From Yamadazyma tenuis (lineage: Eukaryota; Ascomycota; Pichiomycetes; Serinales; Debaryomycetaceae), in NCBI RefSeq assembly GCF_029203305.1, contig NC_089461.1, positions 620,001 to 684,000 of the forward strand: a DNA stretch of 64,000 nt, written 5' to 3'. Below the pieces are notes generated by a model. It made no database searches. It was not told the DNA's origin and saw only the letters and a program-made list of their open reading frames with translations. The position numbers and the translations under genes were made by a program. This document shows positions 19,355 to 29,040 of the stretch, piece after piece; position 1 is the stretch's first letter, and the number at the start of each line of letters is the position of its first letter.

Positions 19355-21034
19355 ATGAAGGTGTTGGATGATATTCTTTCCTTCTTCGCATTGGAGACGT
19401 TGGACACGCGTCTTTTCCCTCCACTGGACTTGGTGAAGCGGGAATCGATCAAAAAAAAGGTCAATCCCAAATCTCGGTGGGGAACTCTTGAATTTAAAAT
19501 TTACTTATTGGTGTTTGCTGTATTTGTGCCATTGTTGTATAAGACGGCCATGGATGCCTCGAATGAAACCAACCCCAATTATCCCCGGTACGAGCGGCTA
19601 TTGAGCCCTGGATGGATGTTTGGAAGGAAAGTCGACAATTCTGACCTGCAATATCGGTTTTTCAGAGATAACTTCCCGCTACTTGTGGGGTTGATTGTGA
19701 TACATGTCACATTGAGACGGGTGGTGAGCCCCTTGTTGGGTTTGACGAAGCGCACGCAGTTTGACTTTGGCTTTGGCTTGGTGTTCTTGTTTGGAGCTCA
19801 CGGGTTCAATGTATTCAAGGTGTTCATTCATCTTGGTATCAATTATGCTATTGGTAAGTATATCAAATCGCACAAAGTTGCATACTACGCGACGTGGATC
19901 TACGGGATCCTGTCGTTGTTCCTCAATGATCGGTATCGGAGCTTCAAGTTTGGTGTGAACTTTGTGGACTATGGGTTCAAGGGAATCATCGAGAGATGGG
20001 ATGTATTTTACAATTTTACGTTGTTGAGAATGCTTTCGTTCAACTTGGATTACTTGGAGAGGAAACAGGCGTTGTACGACTCAAAGAAGGAGATCAAGGA
20101 AGATAAACTAGTAGGTCTTGATGACAGACAACGCTTGAGTGCTCCTTTTGATATCGGAGAATACAGCTTGTTCAACTACGTTGCTTACTTGACATACACT
20201 CCCTTGTTTATTGCTGGCCCAATATTGACGTTCAACGATTATTTGTACCAATCGAACTACGAGACTCTTGCGTCTGTTAAGAATCACAAACGGACGTTTG
20301 TGTATGGAGTTCGGTTTTTATTCTGTGTGCTTGTGATGGAATTCTTGTTACACTTCATCTACGTTGTGGCAGTTTCCAAGGCTAAGGCGTGGACTGGCGA
20401 TACTCCGTTCCAAATTTCCATGATTGGGTTATTCAACTTGAACATTATCTGGCTCAAGTTGTTGATTCCTTGGAGGATGTTTAGGCTTTGGGCGTTGATC
20501 GATGGGATTGATCCACCAGAGAATATGATCAGGTGTATGGACAACAACTACTCGGCATTGGCATTCTGGAGGGCTTGGCACCGGTCGTTCAACAGGTTTA
20601 TCGTCAGGTATATCTACGTTCCTATGGGAGGTGGAGGACAGAACCGGATCCTTAACAGCTTACTTGTGTTCAGCTTCGTGGCCATTTGGCACGACATCGA
20701 GTTGAAGTTATTGTTATGGGGATGGCTCGTAGTATTATTTTTATTACCTGAAATCACTGCCACCTTATACTTCCAGAAGTACCTGGGAAAATGGTGGTTC
20801 AGATACTTGTGTAGTGTGGGTGCGGTTTTAAACATCTGGATGATGATGATAGCTAACTTGTTTGGGTTCTGCTTGGGAAAGGACGGTACCACTTTGTTAT
20901 TGAGAGAGATCTTTGAGACTTTTGACGGTATCAAGTTTTTTGTGGTGTCCCTGGCCGTGCTTTTTGCAGCCACGCAGGTGATGTTTGAGATGAGAAATAG
21001 TGAGAGGCGGAAGGGCATCGATGTGAGGTGCTAA
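19355..21034 (+). CDS. GUP1: MBOAT O-acyltransferase Gup1 (GPI-anchor remodelling)
   Basis: The 559-residue multi-pass protein matches Gup1 throughout: [19 protein letters not shown] near residue 83, [16 protein letters not shown], and [19 protein letters not shown]. The MBOAT histidine is H446 in [13 protein letters not shown]. Gup1 adds a C26 acyl chain to GPI lipids in the ER and affects wall integrity and glycerol phenotypes. The ATG at 19355 is chosen because the longer open frame to 19076 runs antisense through the neighbouring gene. CTG codons at 19646 and 19910 sit where S. cerevisiae Gup1 has Ser, supporting CUG-as-Ser decoding. Confidence 0.97.
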   Translation: MKVLDDILSFFALETLDTRLFPPLDLVKRESIKKKVNPKSRWGTLEFKIYLLVFAVFVPLLYKTAMDASNETNPNYPRYERLLSPGWMFGRKVDNSDLQYRFFRDNFPLLVGLIVIHVTLRRVVSPLLGLTKRTQFDFGFGLVFLFGAHGFNVFKVFIHLGINYAIGKYIKSHKVAYYATWIYGILSLFLNDRYRSFKFGVNFVDYGFKGIIERWDVFYNFTLLRMLSFNLDYLERKQALYDSKKEIKEDKLVGLDDRQRLSAPFDIGEYSLFNYVAYLTYTPLFIAGPILTFNDYLYQSNYETLASVKNHKRTFVYGVRFLFCVLVMEFLLHFIYVVAVSKAKAWTGDTPFQISMIGLFNLNIIWLKLLIPWRMFRLWALIDGIDPPENMIRCMDNNYSALAFWRAWHRSFNRFIVRYIYVPMGGGGQNRILNSLLVFSFVAIWHDIELKLLLWGWLVVLFLLPEITATLYFQKYLGKWWFRYLCSVGAVLNIWMMMIANLFGFCLGKDGTTLLLREIFETFDGIKFFVVSLAVLFAATQVMFEMRNSERRKGIDVRC

Positions 21035-21230
21035 GCATTTGGATACAAGGAAACCGGGTTGACAGAAGAAATGTCTGACACGAGATGAGATAACTAAAAG
21101 GAAGATGGTGAGGTGAGATAACTAAAGACATCAACAAGATGGTGAACATAACAGTACCTATCAAAATAATTCATGAGAGTTCTGACCCATACACCCACCC
21201 ACACGATATGTTTGCAGTAAATATACGTTT

Positions 21231-21707
21231 ATGAATCAACACCAACCTGAATTCCCCACACTCTTATCATCACCAAGTACTTCGGGCGTAGTTCCCCCAT
21301 TACTTGATATCTCCAAAGTCGCACCAAAATCTTCAATGGCTCCACCCACTCCCGTGTACGACAGGTTTGACATCCTCACCCGATACGGCGAGAAACTTGA
21401 TAACCCTGACAAGTACCAGTGCCTGTTGAAGTCGCTAGTTCAAAGTGAATGTACCTTCAAACTCTCTAACCCCGGCCTACCCCCCGAAGTCATATGCCTC
21501 CCGTTCAAAAGGTTGTTCCAGCGGTGTTTAGTTCCGACAACCATAGTCCAGGATGGTAAAAGAATCAAGGCTGATAAATGGGTCAACATTGAAGTGACTC
21601 ATGAGCACACAAATCGAGGCCTTTTCCATGATCCGAAGTACGACTCGAACGTCAAGAAATTTTTGCAAGCGGAAAAGGACTTGAGCCGAATGCTACAAGA
21701 TGAATAA
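21231..21707 (+). CDS. SOM1: Inner-membrane peptidase complex subunit Som1
   Basis: The C-terminal part resembles the small mitochondrial Som1 protein: CLLKSLVQSECTFKL, then ICLPFKRLFQRC with spaced cysteines, then EVTHEHTNRG. Som1 associates with the Imp1/Imp2 inner-membrane peptidase and is needed for processing of some Imp1 substrates. At 158 residues it is about twice the S. cerevisiae length, with an extra Pro/Ser-rich N-terminus. Met36 (21336, MAPPTPVYD) lines up with the baker's yeast N-terminus. A TATA-like sequence only 12 bp before 21231 makes that internal start plausible. Confidence 0.8.
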   Translation: MNQHQPEFPTLLSSPSTSGVVPPLLDISKVAPKSSMAPPTPVYDRFDILTRYGEKLDNPDKYQCLLKSLVQSECTFKLSNPGLPPEVICLPFKRLFQRCLVPTTIVQDGKRIKADKWVNIEVTHEHTNRGLFHDPKYDSNVKKFLQAEKDLSRMLQDE

Positions 21708-21857
21708 ACGAAAGCAAACAAACCAGCAGACTGCTACACGGTGATATACAAGCAATCAACACAAATACCCTGTGGCAATGTAAATAGATGTCATGTATAT
21801 TAATATGAAAGTATACCAACTCAAAGGATACGAATAAATTACTTGAATGTACTACCT

Positions 21858-22330
21858 TCAGTCATATGTGGAACCTTCGGGTGGCTGGTGCAACTTCTTG
21901 TGGGCAGGCGACGCCATGCTTCTTCTTAACTCCAACAATACGGTTTCCATGGAATAGCTTCTTTTCCAGTTCTGCAATGTATCGAATTTATCTGGGTTTA
22001 CATACCCGTTGCTATCGACGCACGGCAAGTTGATCTTTGAAACAAATTGCACCTGGGGTGGTTTGTCTGGGTACTTGTCGTCGCAGATGATTGTCAACGA
22101 GTATATCCTGTTCTCATGGGTGGAATGTGGGGGGCCCAATATGGTACCGTTCCAGTGGGTCATGGTAATGTCATCTTGATTACTCAACCCATATGAAATC
22201 GACTCGGCACTCAACCCCTTTTCGCCCTTCTCCAACTCTTCTAAAAGCTTAAAGTTTCTTGGACTATAGTGTGTGCGTTAGTATAAACACAATTTACTGC
22301 CTTTAAGGGTAATACGTACATTTTAGACAT
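21858..22330 (-). CDS. MMS2: Ubiquitin E2 variant Mms2 (spliced)
   Basis: The gene is complement(join(21858..22263,22320..22330)). An 11-nt first exon (MSK plus two bases of an Ile codon) is joined through a 56-bp intron (GTACGT, TACTAAC, TAG) to PRNFKLLEELEKGEKG. The 138-residue product is collinear with Mms2/Uev1: DDITMTHWNGTILGPPHS, HENRIYSLTI, SKINLPCVD. Like all UEVs it lacks the E2 active-site cysteine. With Ubc13 it builds K63-linked chains on PCNA in error-free post-replication repair. The start is 88 bp from the divergent MAD1. Confidence 0.95.
22264..22319 (-). other. Intron in MMS2
   Basis: A 56-bp minus-strand intron: donor GTACGT at 22319, branch TACTAAC at 22283-22277, acceptor TAG ending at 22264. 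It splits an Ile codon after an 11-nt first exon. Confidence 0.93.
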
Positions 22331-22418
22331 AGCTCACCTGTCGTTACTCCTGCTAGAATTCCTGATTATAATATTTATCGATCGTTTTGCGCGACCTCAA
22401 ATAAATAAATAGCGCTTG

Positions 22419-24419
22419 ATGTCTGAGTTGAGCTCTTCTCCTCTAAGAGATGTGGTTTTACATGCTCCCGGTGGCAACGATGACGAGAACACGGTTGTAA
22501 ACCTTCGACAGGTGATCTATAACCTTCGACATCAAATATCCAACTTGAAAACCGAAAATAAGCTTTTGCAGCAGAGTAACAAGTCGCTCACTTCAAAGTA
22601 CGAGGGAATCGTCACAGAAAAGAACGATAGAATCCACAAACTCGAAGACGATTTCGAATACTTGTATTCGGAACGAGAGTCTTTGAAGTCTCTATCCTCA
22701 AACACGCAACAGGTCAATGACACCAAGGTTCAGGAGTTGCAGCAGAAGAATAAAGAGCTTATAAAAGACAGGAACAAATTGCAAGAACAGCTTGATGAGG
22801 TCGACGAAAGTGTCTTCAAGTTAAATCTGAAGTATCAAAAGACCAAGTCTGATCTTGAGTACACGGTTGAGCTTAACGAGCAGTTTGAGGATAGGCTTGC
22901 TTGTTTAGAGAATGATAACAATCAATTGCTTAAGTATAACGATGAATTGATCAAAAAGCTCGAAGAGTTTTCCAAGAACGCTAAGTCTAACGACATGCTG
23001 AAGTTCAACGAAAGCTTACACTTGAAGACCATCAGTCTTCAGAGAACCAATAACCAGTTACAATTGAAGTTGGACCGTTTGCTTCAAAACAAAACATCCA
23101 ATGAGTTGTTACGACAGAAGAACCTAGGTTTGATGAACAAGCTACGTGACTACAACCAGTTGGAAGAAAAATACTCGAAGCTCGAGATCCAAAAAATAGG
23201 ATTGGAGAACAAGTATGCTGGATTTGTCAAGTTATTGAACAGCTCAGATCAAGACGATGCCTCTTTCACTGAATTTGTCGACTCCTACAACCACTTGAAA
23301 AACACTAACTTGATCTTGGAAGAAAAATTAAGTTCTTTGAAGAATGAATTGAATGGGTGCAAGACGAACCTCATGGAGATTGAGTATCAAATAAGCAGCG
23401 AATGGCAGCCTAATATTGACAAGTTGAGAGATGAAAATCAGGCTAAAGATGAGGTGATATCCAAATTAGAGACCCAAATCAAACTCAATTCACAGGAAGT
23501 TGAGTTCTTGAGATCTCTGTTGACCAAGATGGAAAAAATCAATTTGCAGAATCAAAAGGAAGCTGTCCAGAAATCAACTGATGAGTATTTGACAAATTTG
23601 GAGAAGTTGGTTGATGATTATAAAACGGAGATTTCTGGTCTTCAACAAAAAGTCAAATCTCAGAAAGAAATCACATTTGATATCGGCAATAAGAGGCCCA
23701 AAATTGATGACGTTTATAGGAGAAGATCAGAGATTGAACTCTCGACCATCCAAAACGAGAATACCAAGCTCAAAACTCAAATCAAAGATTTCGCCAACCA
23801 AATTGAGGTCTTAAATACTCAAAATGCCAATCTTACGGTAATCGATTCGAAGGTAAAGCAACTCCATATTTTGCAATTGAAGTCAAACCCGTTCAATAAA
23901 GATCAGATCGTCAAGCAGTCTACTCTTGATGCCTTGAAGAAAGAAAACCAAGATCTTATAGATAAGTTCGTTTCAGGTAGCGAAGAGATAACCTCAATTC
24001 CAAGGTCTGTTTTTGAAAGACAGGAACTTGACTACTCCCAATTGGAGGCCAAATTTGAGGATTTGTTGAAAAGGAATCAACGTTTGAAACAAAGCTTCAC
24101 CAAGAAGGCTAGAGATATCTTAACCAACATTTCCAAATTTTTTGGATTCACGATCGAGTTCCTCGAATCCTCAGTCAACTCAAATGATGTGGGGAGTAAA
24201 ATCAAATTGACAAGCAAGTACACCAATACTCCAGACCTCAATAACTCATATATTATTCTCGATTTATCCAAGAAAAGCTTGAAGGCATACGGGAATCAAG
24301 AATTCAAGAATTTTTGTCGGGAATTACTTGAAGAGTGGGCCAATGATAAGGACCAAGTCGCATGTATATTAAGTGCTTTGAACATAAAACTCTATCAAAA
24401 ATATGTTCTTAATGCCTGA
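22419..24419 (+). CDS. MAD1: Spindle-checkpoint coiled-coil protein Mad1
   Basis: The 666-residue protein is almost entirely heptad-type coiled coil from residue 25 to about 560. It ends in a compact RWD-like C-terminal head (KARDILTNISKFFGFTIEF ... CILSALNIKLYQ). Before the head is VKQLHILQLKSNPF, the form of the conserved Mad1 (R/K)xLxLxxNP segment used for Bub1 contact. Mad1 recruits Mad2 to unattached kinetochores. The ATG at 22419 is used; a TTG precedes it. It is shorter than S. cerevisiae Mad1 (749 residues), mainly in the coiled coil. Confidence 0.85.
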   Translation: MSELSSSPLRDVVLHAPGGNDDENTVVNLRQVIYNLRHQISNLKTENKLLQQSNKSLTSKYEGIVTEKNDRIHKLEDDFEYLYSERESLKSLSSNTQQVNDTKVQELQQKNKELIKDRNKLQEQLDEVDESVFKLNLKYQKTKSDLEYTVELNEQFEDRLACLENDNNQLLKYNDELIKKLEEFSKNAKSNDMLKFNESLHLKTISLQRTNNQLQLKLDRLLQNKTSNELLRQKNLGLMNKLRDYNQLEEKYSKLEIQKIGLENKYAGFVKLLNSSDQDDASFTEFVDSYNHLKNTNLILEEKLSSLKNELNGCKTNLMEIEYQISSEWQPNIDKLRDENQAKDEVISKLETQIKLNSQEVEFLRSLLTKMEKINLQNQKEAVQKSTDEYLTNLEKLVDDYKTEISGLQQKVKSQKEITFDIGNKRPKIDDVYRRRSEIELSTIQNENTKLKTQIKDFANQIEVLNTQNANLTVIDSKVKQLHILQLKSNPFNKDQIVKQSTLDALKKENQDLIDKFVSGSEEITSIPRSVFERQELDYSQLEAKFEDLLKRNQRLKQSFTKKARDILTNISKFFGFTIEFLESSVNSNDVGSKIKLTSKYTNTPDLNNSYIILDLSKKSLKAYGNQEFKNFCRELLEEWANDKDQVACILSALNIKLYQKYVLNA

Positions 24420-24459
24420 AACTTCGTTCTACAAAGAAACAGTAAATAACTAATGCACA

Positions 24460-27084
24460 TTATATTTTCGTATCACCCTTGAGTTGCAGAGATACAAGCT
24501 CTAAGATCTCTATTGGTTCCTTATTGAAGCTTTCAACTGCTTTTGCAACTTTGTTCCACACATAGCCTCTATTAATGGATTCACCACCTTTGGCGAACTG
24601 CTTTTGAAACTGTTGCACTTCGTCTGGAGATCCATTTTGTTTGTGAAAATTGTATAACCAGCCCCAGATATCACCATTTTGTGGATCGCTGTCCAAGGCT
24701 CTGTCGAACCAGGACTTCGCTTTCTTTAGCTTACCATCCACCCAAAAGAAAATACCGATATTTAATAAGATTATTGGAGAGTTATCAGTGGACTTTAAAG
24801 CGTCAAGAAATGCATTTTTCCTTTGGGACATTTTGGGGATTAATGTCAAGTACTCAATCCAAACACGGGGAGAAGAGTTGAAGCTTCTTAATGCTTTGTT
24901 ACATAGCTGACGAGCAGCTATCAAGTCTTTGTTGCGTCTTTCCAAGCCGATCTTTTCGAGCCAAAGTCTATCATCATTAGGGTTCTGTGTGATCGCAGAG
25001 TCTAATATTGATCTTGCCCTGATAATAACATTCAACTTCTCCTCATAGACCTTCGCCAACAGAATCCAGACATCGACATACTCGGGATGTTTGTTGGTAG
25101 CCACAAGAAACGCTTCTTTTGCCTGTTCCACCAAATTCAAATCCTCAAGAAGAATTTGGCCGTTTTGTAAATGAAGTTTTTCCTCTTCAGGAAACCACTC
25201 GAGGGCCTCATCAACAAGCTTCAATATATAAGTTTGATAATCGGTAATTTCCATGACCTTGTTGATGTATCTTTGGAGATGAATATGCTTATACCATACT
25301 CTGGCTGAAGCCTTGGGGATAGTTTGAATCATTGTCTTGGAAATTTTGTTGGCAGTTTCCAAATTGCCAGTTTTGATTTCAAACTTGATTTTAGCGTGCC
25401 AGATATCTTCTTTAGTATCCAAACGCTTGAGAGCCTCATCTAAGATGTCTCGAGCACCTGTGATGTCATCACCAAGCTTCCATTTGTCTTTTGCATACAT
25501 CAAGGGGAATACTTCTTCTTCGTTATTGAACAGAATGGCTCTTTCATAGAACTTGTAGATTCCTTCCACCTTAAAGCTCTCAACCGATTTGTATGCTTCA
25601 AAAAACCTTATCCAACACTCTATATCGTTTGGATACTGGGTTGTAATATACTCATAAATATAGTTCCCTGTCTCATGAAATCCGTCCGTGCTGTACTTGC
25701 GAGCTTCCGTGAAGTAAATGTTCAACTTATCTGGTTCATCTGCAGATATGCCAAAGCTGATGGTGCTGAAAACTATGGCTTTGCACGTCAACAAAAAGCC
25801 TTCTTTCTCTGCCCTTGCAGCCTCATCGAGCCACTGGCTTCTCGTCAACTTCTGATGTTCTTCGGTATGTTCGTTCAGGGTCTTGATACCTTTCTCTAGC
25901 ATTTTCATGATCTTAACATCCGAAATCGACATACTTTCACGTTCCTCCAACTTTGCGGCCGTAATCCACACCTGATGGTTATTTTTCATGGCCTTTCTTG
26001 CTCTGTTGATGAGGTTCTTGGCTTCTTCGTAGGGTGATAAATTTATAAAGGATAACCAGAAATTCCACTCGCTTGGGCAAAGCTCCACTACCTTTGAAAG
26101 CATTTTTTTCACATCGGCCTCGTCCTCCTGTAATTCTATCATCTTTTCCCAGAGCTTGACACTACCAGGGATGAACTCTATACCCTTCATGAGCACACGA
26201 CGCTGTGACACCAAATCAGCTGAGTTCTCACATTCGCAGGCTTTCAACCACAACTTCTCAGAACCGCTGTTGTACTTCAATGCTTCAGTCACAATCACCT
26301 TTGAAACCTTGATACCATCAGTGGAATTCTGGTGGATCTTAATGCTCTCAAGCCATACGTCTTCGCTATGAGGAGCTCGTTTGCAACCTTCTGCAATAAA
26401 TCTTTTGGCAGCCGAAAAGTTCTTAGCTTGAACTTCGAGTCTAGCAGAAGCTATCCATGAACTGGAACGGTTTGGCTCCGACTTCCGCAAAGATGATAAG
26501 ATCGTTCGGTTCTTCTGGATGTCTGCCATCATGAGATCAGTCTCAATTCCATTTTCCAAGTCGTCTTGTGCTTCAGTCTCCAAACGAGTAAACCGGTTCC
26601 CATCGCCAGCCCGCTGAGCAGAAATGATATTATCGGGTGTAGCATAGAACCGCTGTCTCAGCTGCTCCAACAACCGCATTCTCTTGTTCCTCTTGGTGAA
26701 GTCCAGGGCCTCGGGCAAGTTTGCCCACTCGTCCTGCGATACGTGTGCTAAATGTCTTTTCAAGTCGGTGAACTGCTGCGCTATTTGGTTCTCTTCATCT
26801 TGTTGCACCACCTCCAATTGCAGGGTATTTTTGTGGCGCTTCTGGAGCCGTCGCTCGACCTCATCGTACACACGGTCGGCCTCTTCGTCATCCTTGCTCT
26901 GGCCGCCTAAGAGCCCCAAACTGTTGTTGTCACCATTGTCATCCTCACTGTCTGAGGGCTCAAATGGACGTACAGACCTGAGTCCGCCCGCATCGGCACT
27001 GGTGACAAACCCAGTGGCACCCCGTCCCACCCCCGCCACGTAGCCGGCGGGTGCTTCCTGGTCAAGGAACGCTTTCCTATCCAT
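24460..27084 (-). CDS. PRP6: U4/U6.U5 tri-snRNP factor Prp6
   Basis: The 874-residue protein opens with the conserved Prp6 N-terminus (FLDQEAPAGYVAGVGRGATG), then an acidic stretch, then TPR/HAT helical repeats to the end (SSSWIASARLEVQAKN, WLKACECENS and similar). Prp6 is a tri-snRNP scaffold between U5 (Prp8/Brr2) and U4/U6, and it contacts Prp31, also encoded in this window. The length is close to S. cerevisiae (899). It is divergent from RRB1 with a 102-bp intergenic region carrying GCGCGC and PAC/RRPE-like elements. Confidence 0.95.
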   Translation of the reverse strand: MDRKAFLDQEAPAGYVAGVGRGATGFVTSADAGGLRSVRPFEPSDSEDDNGDNNSLGLLGGQSKDDEEADRVYDEVERRLQKRHKNTLQLEVVQQDEENQIAQQFTDLKRHLAHVSQDEWANLPEALDFTKRNKRMRLLEQLRQRFYATPDNIISAQRAGDGNRFTRLETEAQDDLENGIETDLMMADIQKNRTILSSLRKSEPNRSSSWIASARLEVQAKNFSAAKRFIAEGCKRAPHSEDVWLESIKIHQNSTDGIKVSKVIVTEALKYNSGSEKLWLKACECENSADLVSQRRVLMKGIEFIPGSVKLWEKMIELQEDEADVKKMLSKVVELCPSEWNFWLSFINLSPYEEAKNLINRARKAMKNNHQVWITAAKLEERESMSISDVKIMKMLEKGIKTLNEHTEEHQKLTRSQWLDEAARAEKEGFLLTCKAIVFSTISFGISADEPDKLNIYFTEARKYSTDGFHETGNYIYEYITTQYPNDIECWIRFFEAYKSVESFKVEGIYKFYERAILFNNEEEVFPLMYAKDKWKLGDDITGARDILDEALKRLDTKEDIWHAKIKFEIKTGNLETANKISKTMIQTIPKASARVWYKHIHLQRYINKVMEITDYQTYILKLVDEALEWFPEEEKLHLQNGQILLEDLNLVEQAKEAFLVATNKHPEYVDVWILLAKVYEEKLNVIIRARSILDSAITQNPNDDRLWLEKIGLERRNKDLIAARQLCNKALRSFNSSPRVWIEYLTLIPKMSQRKNAFLDALKSTDNSPIILLNIGIFFWVDGKLKKAKSWFDRALDSDPQNGDIWGWLYNFHKQNGSPDEVQQFQKQFAKGGESINRGYVWNKVAKAVESFNKEPIEILELVSLQLKGDTKI

Positions 27085-27126
27085 TGTGTTTGATAGTTGT
27101 GTTGGTACTGGTTAACCTGTATATAC

Positions 27127-27138
27127 AAGCGCGCGATC
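27127..27138. promoter_or_regulatory. AAGCGCGCGATC motif, PRP6/RRB1 promoter
   Basis: A 12-mer identical to the one at 56037-56048 in the NCR1/DCD1 divergent promoter. CGCGC cores are recognised by Rsc3/Rsc30-type RSC subunits in S. cerevisiae, which open promoters; the same role here is inferred. Confidence 0.35.
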
Positions 27139-27152
27139 GAGTTGTGCGAAGA

Positions 27153-27170
27153 GATGAGAGCGAAAAAATT
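27153..27170. promoter_or_regulatory. PAC (GATGAG) and RRPE-like (GAAAAAATT) elements
   Basis: GATGAG at 27153-27158 is followed by GAAAAAATT at 27162-27170, 17-34 bp upstream of the RRB1 ATG. PAC plus RRPE is the signature of ribosome-biogenesis promoters, and RRB1 is such a gene. The position close to the ATG suggests a very short 5' leader. Confidence 0.45.
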
Positions 27171-27186
27171 CTGAAGCACCATTAAG

Positions 27187-28737
27187 ATGTCCAAGAGAAG
27201 TGCAAGCGACGAGATTGAAGGAGGCAGCCGTTCTGCAGTCAAGACGTCTGAGGCAGCCGTACCCAGTTCTGGTACTGACGGGCGTATTTCCGAGCTCGCA
27301 GACGTAAATGATGTAGAGATGGGTGAATTCGAAGACCCATATGGAGATGAGTTTGAGAGTGATGGGGAAATCATTGAAATCGACTCCGATGGTGACGGTG
27401 AAGAAGGTGACGGTGAAGGCGCCGACATCGATGCCCAAAGAAAGCTCGAGGAGCTTGAACAGATGGAAGAAGACGAAGGTCAGGCCTCTTCGTCCATCTA
27501 CCTTCCTCACAAATCCAAACCTTTAGGACCTGATGAGGTGTTGGAAGCAGATCCAAGTGTCTACGAAATGTTGCACAACGTCAACATGCCATGGCCCTGC
27601 TTAACAATCGATATCTTACCAGATAACCTTGGTTCCGAGAGAAGAAAGTACCCTGCCAGTGTGTATGTCACCACTGCTACGCAGGCTGCTAGAGCTAAAG
27701 ATAACGAGTTAATCACCATGAAGCTACTGGGTTTGGCCAAGACGTTGGTCAAAGATGAAGACGACGAAGACGACGAAGCTGATGACGAAGACGATGAGCA
27801 TGTAGACCCAGTGATGGACAGTGAGACGATTCCTTTGAAATCCACCACCAATCGTGTCAGGGTGTCTCCCCACGCCCATGAGACCGGTGAATACTTGACG
27901 GCCTTGATGAGTGAGACAGGAGAAGTTATGATCTACGACTTGAAGTCTCAGTATAAAGCTTTTGATACACCGGGACTCACCGTTCCTAAGGCATCCAAAC
28001 GTCCTATCCACACCATTAGAAACCATGGAAATGTTGAGGGATACGGTTTGGACTGGTCGCCTTTGATCAATACTGGTGCCCTTTTGACGGGGGATTGTAC
28101 CGGACGTATTCATGTCACCTCAAGAACCAGTACCAACTGGAGCACTGATAAAACGCCATTTTTTGCATCTGACGCTTCTATTGAAGACCTCCAGTGGTCA
28201 ACTGGAGAAAACACCGTCTTTGCATCTGCGGGATGCGATGGTTATGTTCGAATTTGGGACACTAGATCCAAGAAACATAAGCCTGCTCTTTCGGTTGCTG
28301 CTTCCACCACCGATGTAAATGTTATTTCCTGGAGCAGTAAGTTGAGTTACTTGTTGGCATCGGGCCACGACGATGGGAGTTGGGGAGTGTGGGATTTGAG
28401 AAACTTTGGAGCTGAGGCGCCATCTCCAGTGGCCCACTACGACTTCCACAAATCTGCTATCACCTCCATCTCATTCAATCCTTTGGATGAGTCAATTATA
28501 GCTGTGTCTTCCGAGGACAACACCGTGACATTGTGGGACTTGGCGGTGGAGGCTGACGACGAGGAGATTGCCACGCAAAGAAAAGAAACCCAGGAGTTGT
28601 ATGACATTCCTCCTCAATTGTTGTTTGTACATTGGCAAAGAGACGTGAAGGATGTCAGATGGCACAGACAGATCCCAGGGTGCTTAGTGTCGACTGGGGG
28701 TGACGGCTTGAACGTGTGGAAGACCATTTCCGTATAA
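27187..28737 (+). CDS. RRB1: Ribosome assembly chaperone Rrb1 (GRWD1-type WD40)
   Basis: The 516-residue protein has an acidic N-terminus and then the CAF1C/H4-binding-like segment [18 protein letters not shown], which precedes the propeller in the GRWD1 family. A WD40 propeller follows ([40 protein letters not shown]). Two acidic loops (around residues 60-75 and 180-205) are evident. Rrb1 is a dedicated nuclear chaperone for Rpl3 and is essential for 60S biogenesis. Size matches S. cerevisiae (511). Confidence 0.95.
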   Translation: MSKRSASDEIEGGSRSAVKTSEAAVPSSGTDGRISELADVNDVEMGEFEDPYGDEFESDGEIIEIDSDGDGEEGDGEGADIDAQRKLEELEQMEEDEGQASSSIYLPHKSKPLGPDEVLEADPSVYEMLHNVNMPWPCLTIDILPDNLGSERRKYPASVYVTTATQAARAKDNELITMKLLGLAKTLVKDEDDEDDEADDEDDEHVDPVMDSETIPLKSTTNRVRVSPHAHETGEYLTALMSETGEVMIYDLKSQYKAFDTPGLTVPKASKRPIHTIRNHGNVEGYGLDWSPLINTGALLTGDCTGRIHVTSRTSTNWSTDKTPFFASDASIEDLQWSTGENTVFASAGCDGYVRIWDTRSKKHKPALSVAASTTDVNVISWSSKLSYLLASGHDDGSWGVWDLRNFGAEAPSPVAHYDFHKSAITSISFNPLDESIIAVSSEDNTVTLWDLAVEADDEEIATQRKETQELYDIPPQLLFVHWQRDVKDVRWHRQIPGCLVSTGGDGLNVWKTISV

Positions 28738-29040
28738 GCAATTCCGTATTGAAGATGAGATAGACCAATGTTGTATAGTAATGAACGATGAGTGAATTAA
28801 AGATCTAATTTCAAAATTCGCAACAATTAGAAATAGATTAGAATTACCGAAATGAACTGGAGAAGTTTGCACCTGGTCAGATACAGAAGTTAGGATCCAT
28901 ACGCCCACTGGAGTCCTGATTTAACTCCCTAACACACTTCAACTCAACTCTCACATTTGTGTATGAAAATTTTATGCCTTCTTCTGTCCCCGGCTGCAAA
29001 ACACCGCGAAGCCAATCGCCAAAGTCAATTTCGTTCACCA

